From: an uncultured bacterium
GTDB taxonomy: Bacteria > Actinomycetota > Coriobacteriia > Coriobacteriales > Coriobacteriaceae
Assembly (NCBI GenBank): GCA_905214615.1
Contig: CAJMMX010000020.1
Location: forward strand, 1-32,265
Reading direction: 5' to 3'
DNA: 32,265 bases
Part shown: positions 1-7,804 of the stretch, piece by piece
Layout of the letters: each line of letters starts with the position of its first letter
Position numbering within the stretch: position 1 is the stretch's first letter
Program-made: the position numbers and the translations under genes
Notes under the pieces: model-generated
What the model was told of the DNA's origin: nothing
Seen by the model: only the letters and a program-made list of their open reading frames with translations
The model's database searches: none

Positions 1-1
1 C

Positions 2-658
2 CCGCATGCGACCTACAAGTTCGACGAGAACATCATCGTGGGCAACGTTGCGTTCTTTGGTGCCACGAGCGGCCGCGGCTTCATTAACGGTCTTGCCGGC
101 CAGCGTTTTGCCGTGCGTAACTCCGGTGCCACCGTGGTGGTCGAGGGCTGCGGCAACCATGGCTGCGAGTACATGACGGGCGGTCTGGCGCTTATCCTGG
201 GCGAGGTCGGGCAGAATTTTGCCGCCGGCATGACGGGCGGCGTGGCCTACGTCTTTGACCAATACGGCACGCTCGATGCCCGCGTGAACCATGAGAGCGT
301 GGAGCTCAAGGCCCCGACGGCCGGCGAGTTGGCGCAGATTCGCGAGCTCATCCAGGAGCACGTGGACGCGACGCAGAGCCCGCGCGGCATTAAGCTGCTC
401 TACAGCTTCGACTCGATGAGCAAGCACTTTGTGAAGGTCATTCCGACCGAGTACGAGCGCGTGCTGGCGATTGTCGCTGCGGCCGAGGCCGTGGGCAAGA
501 CGCATGCGCAGGGCGAGGAGTTGGCGTTTGACATCGTGACCGGTCGCGCCGACGCTGCTGATGTTGCCCGCTTTGACGTGGCGGGCGGTGCGGCTGGCGC
601 GGGTGTTGCGCCCGTGGCCGCTACCGGTTCTGTTGCTTCGACCAAGAAGGAGGCGTAA
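2..658 (+). CDS. gltB: Glutamate synthase large subunit, C-terminal part (5'-truncated by window)
   Basis: The frame is open from the first bases, so this is the last 218 residues of a larger protein. GltB makes glutamate from 2-oxoglutarate and glutamine-derived ammonia, receiving electrons from GltD. What is visible is the GXGXG beta-helix domain: the segment IVGNVAFFGATSGRG followed by ...NSGATVVVEGCGNHGCEYM, typical of the C-terminal alpha-domain of GltB. The tail after about residue 180 of the fragment is Ala/Val-rich and low in complexity. The stop (656-658) lies 5 nt before the gltD start, with the gltD ribosome site AAGAAGGAGG inside the gltB 3' end, so the two are an operon. The FMN, Fe-S and amidotransferase regions lie outside the window. 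Confidence 0.97.
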   Translation, partial: PHATYKFDENIIVGNVAFFGATSGRGFINGLAGQRFAVRNSGATVVVEGCGNHGCEYMTGGLALILGEVGQNFAAGMTGGVAYVFDQYGTLDARVNHESVELKAPTAGELAQIRELIQEHVDATQSPRGIKLLYSFDSMSKHFVKVIPTEYERVLAIVAAAEAVGKTHAQGEELAFDIVTGRADAADVARFDVAGGAAGAGVAPVAATGSVASTKKEA

Positions 659-663
659 GTGCC

Positions 664-2145
<1,482 letters not shown>

Positions 2146-2156
2146 AGTAGTCATTT

Positions 2157-2198
2157 AAGAACGTCCCCAACGACTAGTCATTGGGGACGTTCTTTTTT
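2157..2198 (+). terminator. Rho-independent terminator of gltBD
   Basis: Perfect 14-bp inverted repeat AAGAACGTCCCCAA (2157-2170) / TTGGGGACGTTCTT (2181-2194) with a 10-nt loop, running into six T. It sits 11 nt after the gltD stop. The loop sequence CGACTAG (2171-2177) is itself complementary to CTAGTCG just downstream (2201-2207), see findings. Confidence 0.9.
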
Positions 2199-2518
2199 GT
2201 CTAGTCGTCGGGGACACTCTTTGCGCGCCTTCGAACGATTTGTTCGTTTGCTGACGTGCGGGTGTTCATTTGTCGACTTCTTGGGCTGCGGTCACCTGTT
2301 GTTTCTGTGGTGGCTGCGGGCATCTGGCTCAAGAGGGCGGGTTGGCTGTCTATGTCTACCTGCGGTTTCTTTGCGGTGCGTTCATTCGGTCAAGTGTCCC
2401 GTCAAGTGTTTGGCTAGCATCTGGTTTGCAGCCGGAGGCCTATTTTGCCCGCGCTTGCCTCGGTTGCTCGCCCTCCTCGTAAGCTCAAATTGAGGTCCAT
2501 CAGTTTGAGGAGGATGCC
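2199..2518. other. Intergenic region, gltD to 2519 gene
   Basis: About 320 bp without a supportable gene; the short frames here have no ribosome site and no recognisable composition. It starts with a partial copy of the terminator sequence (CTAGTCGTCGGGGACACTCTTT, 2201-2222, resembling 2173-2196), continues T/G-rich, and ends in a hairpin that can cover the Shine-Dalgarno of the next gene (2472-2513). Confidence 0.6.
2472..2513 (+). promoter_or_regulatory. Possible ribosome-site-sequestering hairpin
   Basis: CCTCCTC (2472-2478) is exactly complementary to GAGGAGG (2507-2513), the Shine-Dalgarno of the gene starting at 2519. Between them CTCAA/TTGAG (2484-2494) can form a small inner hairpin, and CTCAAA (2484-2489) can alternatively pair with TTTGAG (2504-2509). 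This could limit translation, but no ligand or regulator is evident. Confidence 0.35.
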
Positions 2519-3226
2519 ATGACTGACCAAGTTTTTGACCGAGCACAGCTGGCCGAAGCCGTCGGCAACGATATTGCCGACATGGCTCACTTTTGGATGC
2601 TGCGGAAGTTTCAATTCCTGGAGCCGGCGCGCGAGCAGTTCGAGATCATCGTCGACCCGTGGCTCAGCTATTGCGAGGAACCTTCTCAAAACGAAATCAT
2701 GGCCTACAACATGGCGTTTACCGATTGGCTGTTGTTTGAGCGCCCCTATTACCACGGCAAGACGCTGTTGGAGCTGTACGTGGACGAGCCGACAGCGTCA
2801 ATTTCTCCTGCTTCGCTCGGGAGACTTAAGCAGGTACGCGACACGCAGTATTTCTCGCGCTTTGGCATTTTGGACAAGGATCCCGCGACTGGCATGGTCG
2901 TGCTGAAGGACACGCGCACCGACCGTCGCTTTGACGTCTACGACCCACATATCGTGCAAAAGGAGCACTGGAACGATGGCGCGATTGCGGTGCGACTCGC
3001 GTGCGTCGACGATGTCTGGCTGACGGCGGGGCAGCTCTACCTGTATGACATCGCGCGCCTGAGCGACACGGCGGTCGACGGGCCGGGCGCGGTGCATCCC
3101 GAGGATTTAGAGGACGGTTTCGACACCTCGTGCATCAGCTTCTTTTTGCGCCTGGTCCGCGACATCATGGGCGCCCAGGGGCGGTACGTGAAGTCGCTCA
3201 ACATCTACGAACAGGAATGGGAGTAA
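2519..3226 (+). CDS. Uncharacterised 235-residue protein
   Basis: I do not recognise this protein with confidence. It is soluble-looking, acidic, rich in aromatic residues, with no signal peptide or membrane segment. The order of motifs (an early 'FTDWLLFERPYYHGKTLLELYV' region at about 68-89, then 'SRFGILDKDPATGMVVLKD' at about 114-132, then a short beta-rich stretch ending 'GAIAVRLACVDDVW') is reminiscent of proteins in which a helical F-x-W-x-L-F region precedes a small beta domain, some of which carry a SEC-C zinc motif. No such cysteine motif is present here. The ATG has a strong ribosome site GAGGAGG at 2507-2513. It stands alone between a terminator and the palindrome array. Function unknown. 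Confidence 0.85.
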   Translation: MTDQVFDRAQLAEAVGNDIADMAHFWMLRKFQFLEPAREQFEIIVDPWLSYCEEPSQNEIMAYNMAFTDWLLFERPYYHGKTLLELYVDEPTASISPASLGRLKQVRDTQYFSRFGILDKDPATGMVVLKDTRTDRRFDVYDPHIVQKEHWNDGAIAVRLACVDDVWLTAGQLYLYDIARLSDTAVDGPGAVHPEDLEDGFDTSCISFFLRLVRDIMGAQGRYVKSLNIYEQEWE

Positions 3227-3266
3227 GGGATGGGCAGTTGTCGCCTGCCTTGCCTTCTGCCTTTAT

Positions 3267-3323
3267 GTCTCGATCTGTAACGTTTAGGGACAAAAAACCG
3301 GTCTACCTGTTACAGATCGAGAC
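3267..3323. repeat. 57-bp palindromic repeat, copy A
   Basis: Left arm GTCTCGATCTGTAAC (3267-3281) and right arm GTTACAGATCGAGAC (3309-3323) are a perfect 15-bp inverted repeat. The 27-nt centre holds TAGGGAC...GGTCTA, which extends the symmetry imperfectly. This is the only perfectly symmetric copy of the eight found. Confidence 0.9.
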
Positions 3324-3346
3324 GAATACTTGGGCGCCGCTGGTTT

Positions 3347-3403
3347 GTCTAAATCTGTAACGTTTAGGGGCCTGGAGAACGTCTAACTGTTACAGATCAA
3401 GAC
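3347..3403. repeat. 57-bp palindromic repeat, copy B
   Basis: Arms GTCTAAATCTGTAAC (3347-3361) and GTTACAGATCAAGAC (3389-3403). Starts exactly 80 bp after copy A. It ends 20 bp before the GTG start of the nuclease-like gene, so it lies in that gene's promoter or leader. Confidence 0.9.
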
Positions 3404-3423
3404 GTTTATCAGCGGAGGCAACG

Positions 3424-4500
3424 GTGACAATGGCCCATTTCTCCGATGTGGTGGTGATGGAAGTGTCTAATACCGTTCTTAAACACAAGCATGCAACACG
3501 TAACACCTTGGCGCGGAATAGGATGCTTGCCAGGCTCACGGAGGCAGCTGAATTAGGCGTGCTGCTTGTGACGCACGACAATGCCGAGCTCATGTGGCTG
3601 CGGCGTCATGTGGGGACCGATGACATTGCGGAGCCCGAGCCGTATTTGTTTTGTTTTCAACATGATTGGGATGCGTTGACGCCGGCGGAGCGAGCACTGC
3701 GGGCTATCAAAGGGCTTGCGGAGTTTCATCCAGACTGGGCGTTTTGGGGCTATGACGCGGCGCTTTTGTGGGGTCTGGAGGTGCCGAATGATCTGCTCGG
3801 GCCGCGATTTCTTGTTAAGACAGGTTGCTCGGTGCTGCTGGGTGCAGGATGTCGGCTGTTGCGTCCGCAGGCGGCGGGTGCGCTTGAACAAGTCGACGGC
3901 GTGCGGGTGACGCCGTTTTGGCGCACGGTGGAGGATTGCCTGCTGCGCGCGCCGTTTTCGTATGGCCTGGCGATTGCCGATTCTGCATTGAGGGCAAGAG
4001 GCGTATCGCGCGATGATCTGTGCGAGCGCCTCCGCTCCGATTGCGAGGGCAGACGAGGGCATCGCAGGGCGCAGGTAATCGCGTCGCATGCGGATGGGCT
4101 GTCTGAGAATGGCGGCGAGTCACGCTTTCGGGCATTCTTTATTGCATACGGTTTTCCGGTACCAGAGTTGCAGGTGGAGTTTCGCGACCCGCTTGATCCG
4201 AACCAAGTGTTTCGCGTCGACTATTTTTGGCGGCTCGAGGACGGGACATGTGTCATCGGTGAGCTCGACGGAAAGGGAAAGTATACCCTGCAGGATGGTG
4301 GGGATCGGGAGTCGGTCGACCCATTCGTGGCAGAACGTCAGCGAGAGTCTCATCTGACGATGCTCGGGCACAAGGTGCTTCGGTTTACGTTTGATGAACT
4401 CAAGAACCCGGTGAAGCTGGCTGAAAAGATGAGGCTGGCGGGGATTTCGCAGCGGGCCGATTTGGCTGAGGGATGGAAGCGTCAGTGGTATGGGTGCTAA
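3424..4500 (+). CDS. Winged-helix / DUF559-like (PD-(D/E)xK, Vsr-type fold) protein
   Basis: 358 residues. The C-terminal third shows the pattern of the actinobacterial DUF559/Vsr-like restriction-endonuclease fold: GESRFRAFFIAYGFPVP with E232, then FRVDYFW with D266, then GELDGKGKY with E280, D282 and K284, followed by a region typical of these proteins (RESHLTMLGHKVLRFTFDEL). The N-terminal two thirds resemble the AbiEi-antitoxin-like region often joined to this domain (WGYDAALLWGLEVPN, then GVRVTPFWRTVEDCLLRAPF). Whether it cuts DNA is not known; such proteins are usually annotated only as hypothetical. The GTG start at 3424 is placed by GGAGG (3414-3418, 5 nt spacing); the ATG at 3430 is an alternative. 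The gene is isolated, with no toxin or methylase next to it, and is flanked by two palindromic repeats upstream and four downstream. Confidence 0.8.
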   Translation: MTMAHFSDVVVMEVSNTVLKHKHATRNTLARNRMLARLTEAAELGVLLVTHDNAELMWLRRHVGTDDIAEPEPYLFCFQHDWDALTPAERALRAIKGLAEFHPDWAFWGYDAALLWGLEVPNDLLGPRFLVKTGCSVLLGAGCRLLRPQAAGALEQVDGVRVTPFWRTVEDCLLRAPFSYGLAIADSALRARGVSRDDLCERLRSDCEGRRGHRRAQVIASHADGLSENGGESRFRAFFIAYGFPVPELQVEFRDPLDPNQVFRVDYFWRLEDGTCVIGELDGKGKYTLQDGGDRESVDPFVAERQRESHLTMLGHKVLRFTFDELKNPVKLAEKMRLAGISQRADLAEGWKRQWYGC

Positions 4501-4541
4501 GGGGTGCAACTGACGCGAATGTGGTTGTTTCTGCCGAGTTT

Positions 4542-4598
4542 GTCTCGATCTGTAACAACAAGGGGCCGTTTGGCCTCGTAACTGTTACAGATCAAGAC
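4542..4598. repeat. 57-bp palindromic repeat, copy C
   Basis: Arms GTCTCGATCTGTAAC (4542-4556) and GTTACAGATCAAGAC (4584-4598), 14 of 15 positions complementary. The centre contains GGCCGTTTGGCC, a small extra hairpin. First of four copies downstream of the nuclease-like gene. Confidence 0.9.
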
Positions 4599-4621
4599 AG
4601 AAGGTTGGCTGCCGCTAAAAG

Positions 4622-4678
4622 ATCTCAATCTGTAACAGCTAGAGGCCGAAAACCTGTCTAACTGTTACAGATTTAGAC
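4622..4678. repeat. 57-bp palindromic repeat, copy D
   Basis: Arms ATCTCAATCTGTAAC (4622-4636) and GTTACAGATTTAGAC (4664-4678). The centre extends the symmetry (AGCTAGAGG against CCTGTCTAACT). Starts 80 bp after copy C, separated by a 23-bp spacer. Confidence 0.9.
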
Positions 4679-4701
4679 GTTTGACGACAGAGCTGGAGAA
4701 T

Positions 4702-4758
4702 ATCTTAATCTGTAACATCTAACGGCCAAAAACCGCTCTAACTGTTACAGATTGAGAC
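4702..4758. repeat. 57-bp palindromic repeat, copy E
   Basis: Arms ATCTTAATCTGTAAC (4702-4716) and GTTACAGATTGAGAC (4744-4758). Starts 80 bp after copy D. Confidence 0.9.
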
Positions 4759-4782
4759 AAAGGTTGGACGCGGTGCCGAAAG

Positions 4783-4839
4783 ATCTCGATCTGTAACACT
4801 TGGAAGGTTAAAGACGGTCTATCTGTTACAGATCAAGAC
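4783..4839. repeat. 57-bp palindromic repeat, copy F
   Basis: Arms ATCTCGATCTGTAAC (4783-4797) and GTTACAGATCAAGAC (4825-4839). Starts 81 bp after copy E; last copy of this array, 149 bp before the amidohydrolase start. Confidence 0.9.
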
Positions 4840-4988
4840 ATTTCCCGGATGTCGCTGGGGTGGGACTGCAGTGCATTCCATTCCCCGCATCTCCTCCTTT
4901 CTCCGTTAACCGATATGTCTGCAGCAATCCTGCCGTGCTGGGTAATAATGGACAAATGTTCAAGTTAATCGTGAGGGAGGAGCTCGAT
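4840..4988. other. Leader region of the amidohydrolase gene
   Basis: The rest of the 488-bp gene-free stretch 4501-4988 after repeats C-F. It should hold the promoter of the amidohydrolase gene. A TAATAAT at 4943-4949 is the best -10-like match, but no convincing -35 stands at the right distance, so no promoter is called. Confidence 0.4.
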
Positions 4989-6359
4989 ATGGCGACTGCC
5001 GATCGTCCCACGTTGTTTATCAATGCGACCGTTCTGGATGGTTCGGAACATATGGAGCCGCAGCCCGATATGGCCGTGGCCGTCGAGCGTGGCATCATCA
5101 CCTGGATGGGACCGAGTGCTGTGGCGCAGGCGCCTGCAGGTGCCGAGGTCATCGACCTGGCAGGGGCGTATCTCATGCCGGGCCTCATCAACATGCACGT
5201 GCATCTGTGCGGTTCGGGCAAGCCGGTCTCAGCGGGCGATGCGGGCGCGCTGATGAAGAAGCTTGATAATCCGGTGGGCCGCGCCGTCGTGCGCCATATC
5301 CTCAAGGGCAGTGCCCAGCAGCAGCTGGCAAGCGGCGTGACCACGGTGCGCGGCGCGGGCGACCCGCTGTTTGCCGACATTGCCGTGCGTGACGCTATCG
5401 ATGCCGGCAAGTATCAGGGTCCGCGCCTGGTAGCGCCGGGAACGGGCGTCACGGTGCCGGGCGGCCATGGCGCGGGCTTGTTCGCCCAGGTGGCCAACAG
5501 CCCCGTCGAGGCAGCCGAGCAGGTGCGCGATCTGTATGCGCGCGGCGCCGACGTCATCAAGCTGTTCGTGACGGGCGGCGTGTTCGACGCGACCGAAGTA
5601 GGTGAGCCGGGCGTGCTGCGCATGCCGCTCGATGTCGCCGCGGCGGCGTGCAAGGCGGCGCACGAGGTTGGCCTTCCGGTCATGGCCCATGTCGAGAGCA
5701 CCGAAGGTGTGAAGGCCGCGCTTCAGGCCGGCGTCGACACAATCGAGCACGGCGCTCCGATGACCTCCGAGATTCTGGAGCTGTACCGCGGCGCCGCGGG
5801 AACACAGCTCGAGGGACGTGCGCCGAGTGTGACCTGCACGATTAGTCCGGCGCTGCCGTTTGTACTGCTCGATCCGGGAAAGACCCATTCGACCGACACG
5901 CAAAAGAAGAACGGCGACATCGTGTGCTCGGGCATTATCGAGAGCGCTCGTGCGGCGCTGGAAGCCGGCGTTAAGGTGGGCCTGGGCACGGACTCGAGCT
6001 GCCCGTTCGTGACCCAGTACGACATGTGGCGCGAGGTGGCTTATTTTGCCAAGTACGTGGGTGTGAGCAACACGTTTGCGTTGCATACGGCTACGCAGGT
6101 CAATGCTGAGCTACTGGGCCTGGGTGACGAGACCGGCACGATCGAGTGCGGCAAGGCGGCCGATATCCTGGTGACGCGCGAGAACCCGCTCGCTGACCTG
6201 TGCGCTCTGCGTGAGCCGATGCATGTGATGTGTCGCGGCGATCTGATACGCAAGCTCAAGGTGAAGCGTATTCCCGAGGTGGACGCCGAGCTCGACGCGA
6301 TTATGGCCATGCCTGCCGAAGCGCTGGCCGAGGAGCTGGCCCGCGACGGCGTGGCGTAG
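4989..6359 (+). CDS. Metal-dependent amidohydrolase (imidazolonepropionase/prolidase-like)
   Basis: 456 residues, cytoplasmic, amidohydrolase superfamily (COG1228-like). The metal and catalytic ligands of the TIM barrel are in order: H70-x-H72 (NMHVHLCG), the lysine K191 that is normally carboxylated (GADVIKLFVTGG), H234 (VMAHVES), H254 (TIEHGAP) and D335 (GTDSS). A composite beta-sandwich is formed by both ends (residues 1-60 and about 395-440, ending in IRKLKVKRI). Relatives hydrolyse Xaa-Pro or other dipeptides, or cyclic amides; the substrate here cannot be read from sequence. The start ATG at 4989 is chosen because GGGAGGAG ends 6 nt upstream and the family begins with 'LFINATVLDG'; an in-frame ATG at 4860 lacks a ribosome site. 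Transcribed alone; a shared terminator follows. Confidence 0.9.
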   Translation: MATADRPTLFINATVLDGSEHMEPQPDMAVAVERGIITWMGPSAVAQAPAGAEVIDLAGAYLMPGLINMHVHLCGSGKPVSAGDAGALMKKLDNPVGRAVVRHILKGSAQQQLASGVTTVRGAGDPLFADIAVRDAIDAGKYQGPRLVAPGTGVTVPGGHGAGLFAQVANSPVEAAEQVRDLYARGADVIKLFVTGGVFDATEVGEPGVLRMPLDVAAAACKAAHEVGLPVMAHVESTEGVKAALQAGVDTIEHGAPMTSEILELYRGAAGTQLEGRAPSVTCTISPALPFVLLDPGKTHSTDTQKKNGDIVCSGIIESARAALEAGVKVGLGTDSSCPFVTQYDMWREVAYFAKYVGVSNTFALHTATQVNAELLGLGDETGTIECGKAADILVTRENPLADLCALREPMHVMCRGDLIRKLKVKRIPEVDAELDAIMAMPAEALAEELARDGVA

Positions 6360-6392
6360 ATGTGACAAGGGGACAGTTCCGTTGCCGTATAC

Positions 6393-6431
6393 AAAAAGTC
6401 GAGGTCTCAACACGAGGCCTCGACTTTTTTA
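6393..6431 (+). terminator. Bidirectional terminator
   Basis: AAAAAGTCGAGG (6393-6404) / CCTCGACTTTTT (6418-6429) with a 13-nt loop. The A-run on one side and T-run on the other make it active in both directions, fitting its place between the converging amidohydrolase and zinc-ribbon genes. Confidence 0.9.
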
Positions 6432-6493
6432 TCGAACAAATGCTTCAGATTCGAGACAAACACTACTGATTCATTTGCCCCACGGCGCGATGC

Positions 6494-6967
6494 CTAGGAG
6501 CGCGTTTCCATCTTGGCGTGGCACTTGGGGCAGGTGACGCGGATCTTACCCTTGCCCTTGGGGACGGACAGCATCTGACCGCAGTTAGGGCACTTGAGGT
6601 ACGCCGTGGTCTTGCGGCCCTTCCACATCTTCTTGGCCGTTCGCTTGGCGCGCTCAAAGTCTTCCTTGCTGGTGCCGGCCGTGCGCGAGGCGTTGGCAGC
6701 TGCAGTCCCGCCGCCCAAGCTGGCGACGAACTTACCTAGGCCGGGGACGTTTGCGGTCGCCGTGACAAAGGCCGCGTTCTCCTTGCGACGCGCGTCGATG
6801 TTCTTGGACAGGCCGCGCAGCACGCCGATCACGATGACGGCGATGGCGATCCAGCTGAGCCACTGGATACGGGCCATCGACCCGATCATCGCGATGATAA
6901 TGCCTGCGAAGCCCAACACGACGGTGAGCTCATCGGCGCCGTTGCGACCCTTCATAAAGTCATTCAT
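6494..6967 (-). CDS. Small membrane protein with C-terminal zinc ribbon
   Basis: 157 residues. Two predicted membrane helices at about 13-31 and 33-51 are followed by a basic, Ala/Lys-rich linker. The C-terminus has two CxxC pairs, C126/C129 (CPNCGQ) and C146/C149 (CPKCHAKM), a zinc-ribbon resembling rubredoxin-like or transcription-factor ribbons. Because the linker and C-terminus are strongly basic, they probably face the cytoplasm. Function unknown. The ATG at 6967 is preferred (GAAAGG about 6 nt upstream); a GTG at 6997 in the same frame would add ten residues. Its upstream region carries a pair of 19-bp direct repeats (7038-7090). Confidence 0.85.
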   Translation of the reverse strand: MNDFMKGRNGADELTVVLGFAGIIIAMIGSMARIQWLSWIAIAVIVIGVLRGLSKNIDARRKENAAFVTATANVPGLGKFVASLGGGTAAANASRTAGTSKEDFERAKRTAKKMWKGRKTTAYLKCPNCGQMLSVPKGKGKIRVTCPKCHAKMETRS

Positions 6968-7037
6968 GCGAATTGCCTTTCGTTCGATATACCGCACGCC
7001 TTTATACCCGATTTAGAGCAAGGGGGACAGGTTAATC

Positions 7038-7090
7038 TACACCAAGGTGGTGCAAACATACCTATCCCCGATACACCAAGATGGTGCAAA
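7038..7090. repeat. Pair of 19-bp direct repeats upstream of the zinc-ribbon gene
   Basis: TACACCAAGGTGGTGCAAA (7038-7056) and TACACCAAGATGGTGCAAA (7072-7090) differ at one base and start 34 bp apart. Each has an internal dyad (CACC-N2-GGTG in the first). They lie between csoR and the zinc-ribbon gene, 71 bp or more from the latter's start, as operator half-sites would. They are framed by GGGGACA (7023-7029) and TGTCCCC (7107-7113). Confidence 0.6.
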
Positions 7091-7114
7091 GAAGTCTGCC
7101 CTCAATGTCCCCAA

Positions 7115-7387
7115 TTATTTGGAGAGCTTGTCGACGACGCGTTCGATCTCGGCGAGCTTGGCGGCCTTGAGGTCTTCGTCGCCCGATTCGATTGCCGAAG
7201 TCACGCAGCCCTCGATATGCGCCTTGAGCACGTCGGCGTTGATGCGCGCAATGAGCGCCTGCGTTGCCATGAGCTGCGTGGAAATATCGACGCAGTAGCG
7301 GTCCTCATCGACCATCCGCAAGATGCCGTCGATCTGGCCGCGTGCCGTCTTGAGCATGCGGGTCACCGATTTGTGGTCTGCCATCAT
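7115..7387 (-). CDS. csoR: CsoR-family copper-sensing repressor
   Basis: 90 residues, all-helical DUF156/CsoR fold. The Cu(I)-binding triad C-H-C is present as C32 (YCVDI), H57 and C61 (HIEGC), with the same 25- and 4-residue spacing as the known CsoR ligands. When Cu(I) binds, these tetramers release DNA and de-repress the efflux genes. The gene is last in the minus-strand order copA-copZ-csoR, 48 nt after copZ. The GC palindrome upstream of copA (10203-10219) is the expected operator, so the operon should be autoregulated. A second ATG three nt downstream (7384) is an alternative start. Confidence 0.93.
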   Translation of the reverse strand: MMADHKSVTRMLKTARGQIDGILRMVDEDRYCVDISTQLMATQALIARINADVLKAHIEGCVTSAIESGDEDLKAAKLAEIERVVDKLSK

Positions 7388-7435
7388 GGCGGGCCCTCGT
7401 TTCTGGTCGATGGGGTCGAATGCTTCTGGTAGCTG

Positions 7436-7657
7436 CTACGCGGCGGTCACGGACAGGGCGTGGAACTTCTCGCCGGCGCCCTCGACGGCGGCAGCGAGCT
7501 GCTCGGCGGTCACGGTGTCGGCGCACTCAACCTGGACGGTCTGGGTCTCGTGATCGGCGTCGGCGTCGGTCACGCCGGCAACGTTGAGCAACGCCGTCTC
7601 GACGGTGGCGTCGCAGTGGCCGCACATGAGGCCGGAAGTCTTGATTGTGTATCGCAT
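7436..7657 (-). CDS. copZ: Copper chaperone (heavy-metal-associated domain)
   Basis: 73 residues, a single ferredoxin-like HMA domain that carries Cu(I) to the P-type ATPase. The metal loop reads GLMCGHC (C12, C15), the equivalent of the usual GMTCxxC. The remainder follows the family (...TVETALLNVAGVTDADAD...). The ATG at 7657 has the ribosome site GAGAGGAA 6 nt upstream. The same frame stays open for 37 codons upstream with a run (LWYASDGLKAKVGCLGKP) that does not belong to an HMA domain and is judged non-coding or part of a dispersed repeat. Middle gene of the copA-copZ-csoR operon. Confidence 0.92.
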   Translation of the reverse strand: MRYTIKTSGLMCGHCDATVETALLNVAGVTDADADHETQTVQVECADTVTAEQLAAAVEGAGEKFHALSVTAA

Positions 7658-7720
7658 CGGTATTCCTCTCTGTTGTGTCGGCTTTCCCAGGCACCCGACC
7701 TTGGCCTTCAAGCCGTCGCT

Positions 7721-7738
7721 CGCGTACCAAAGTACGCG
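7721..7738. repeat. Short hairpin in the copA-copZ gap
   Basis: CGCGTAC (7721-7727) / GTACGCG (7732-7738) with a CAAA loop, flanked by two direct copies of GTCGCTC (7715-7721 and 7738-7744). Lies within the 147-nt gap between copA and copZ and could act as an mRNA processing or stability element. Confidence 0.5.
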
Positions 7739-7804
7739 TCGCTCCTCTTTCAGGTCAATCTCGGGCACCTGGAAAACCCGTTCTAAATGGACTTAAGGGT
7801 GAAC

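Noticed and set aside
2197..2493. 98-codon plus-strand frame after gltD
   Set aside because: Begins inside the terminator, has no ribosome site and gives no recognisable protein.
3267..4839. CRISPR-like array (regular repeats and 23-bp spacers)
   Set aside because: The repeated units are 57-bp palindromes with variable centres, spacers are too short and not protospacer-like, copy number is low and no cas gene is present.
4860..4988. N-terminal extension of the amidohydrolase
   Set aside because: In frame, but there is no ribosome site at the upstream ATG, and the extension does not resemble the family, whereas the start at 4989 has a strong site.
6361..6392. Possible GGGACA-type repeat after the amidohydrolase (AAGGGGACAGTTCC)
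   Set aside because: Resembles the GGGACGTTCC elements only partly and has no inverse arm nearby; not enough to call a copy.
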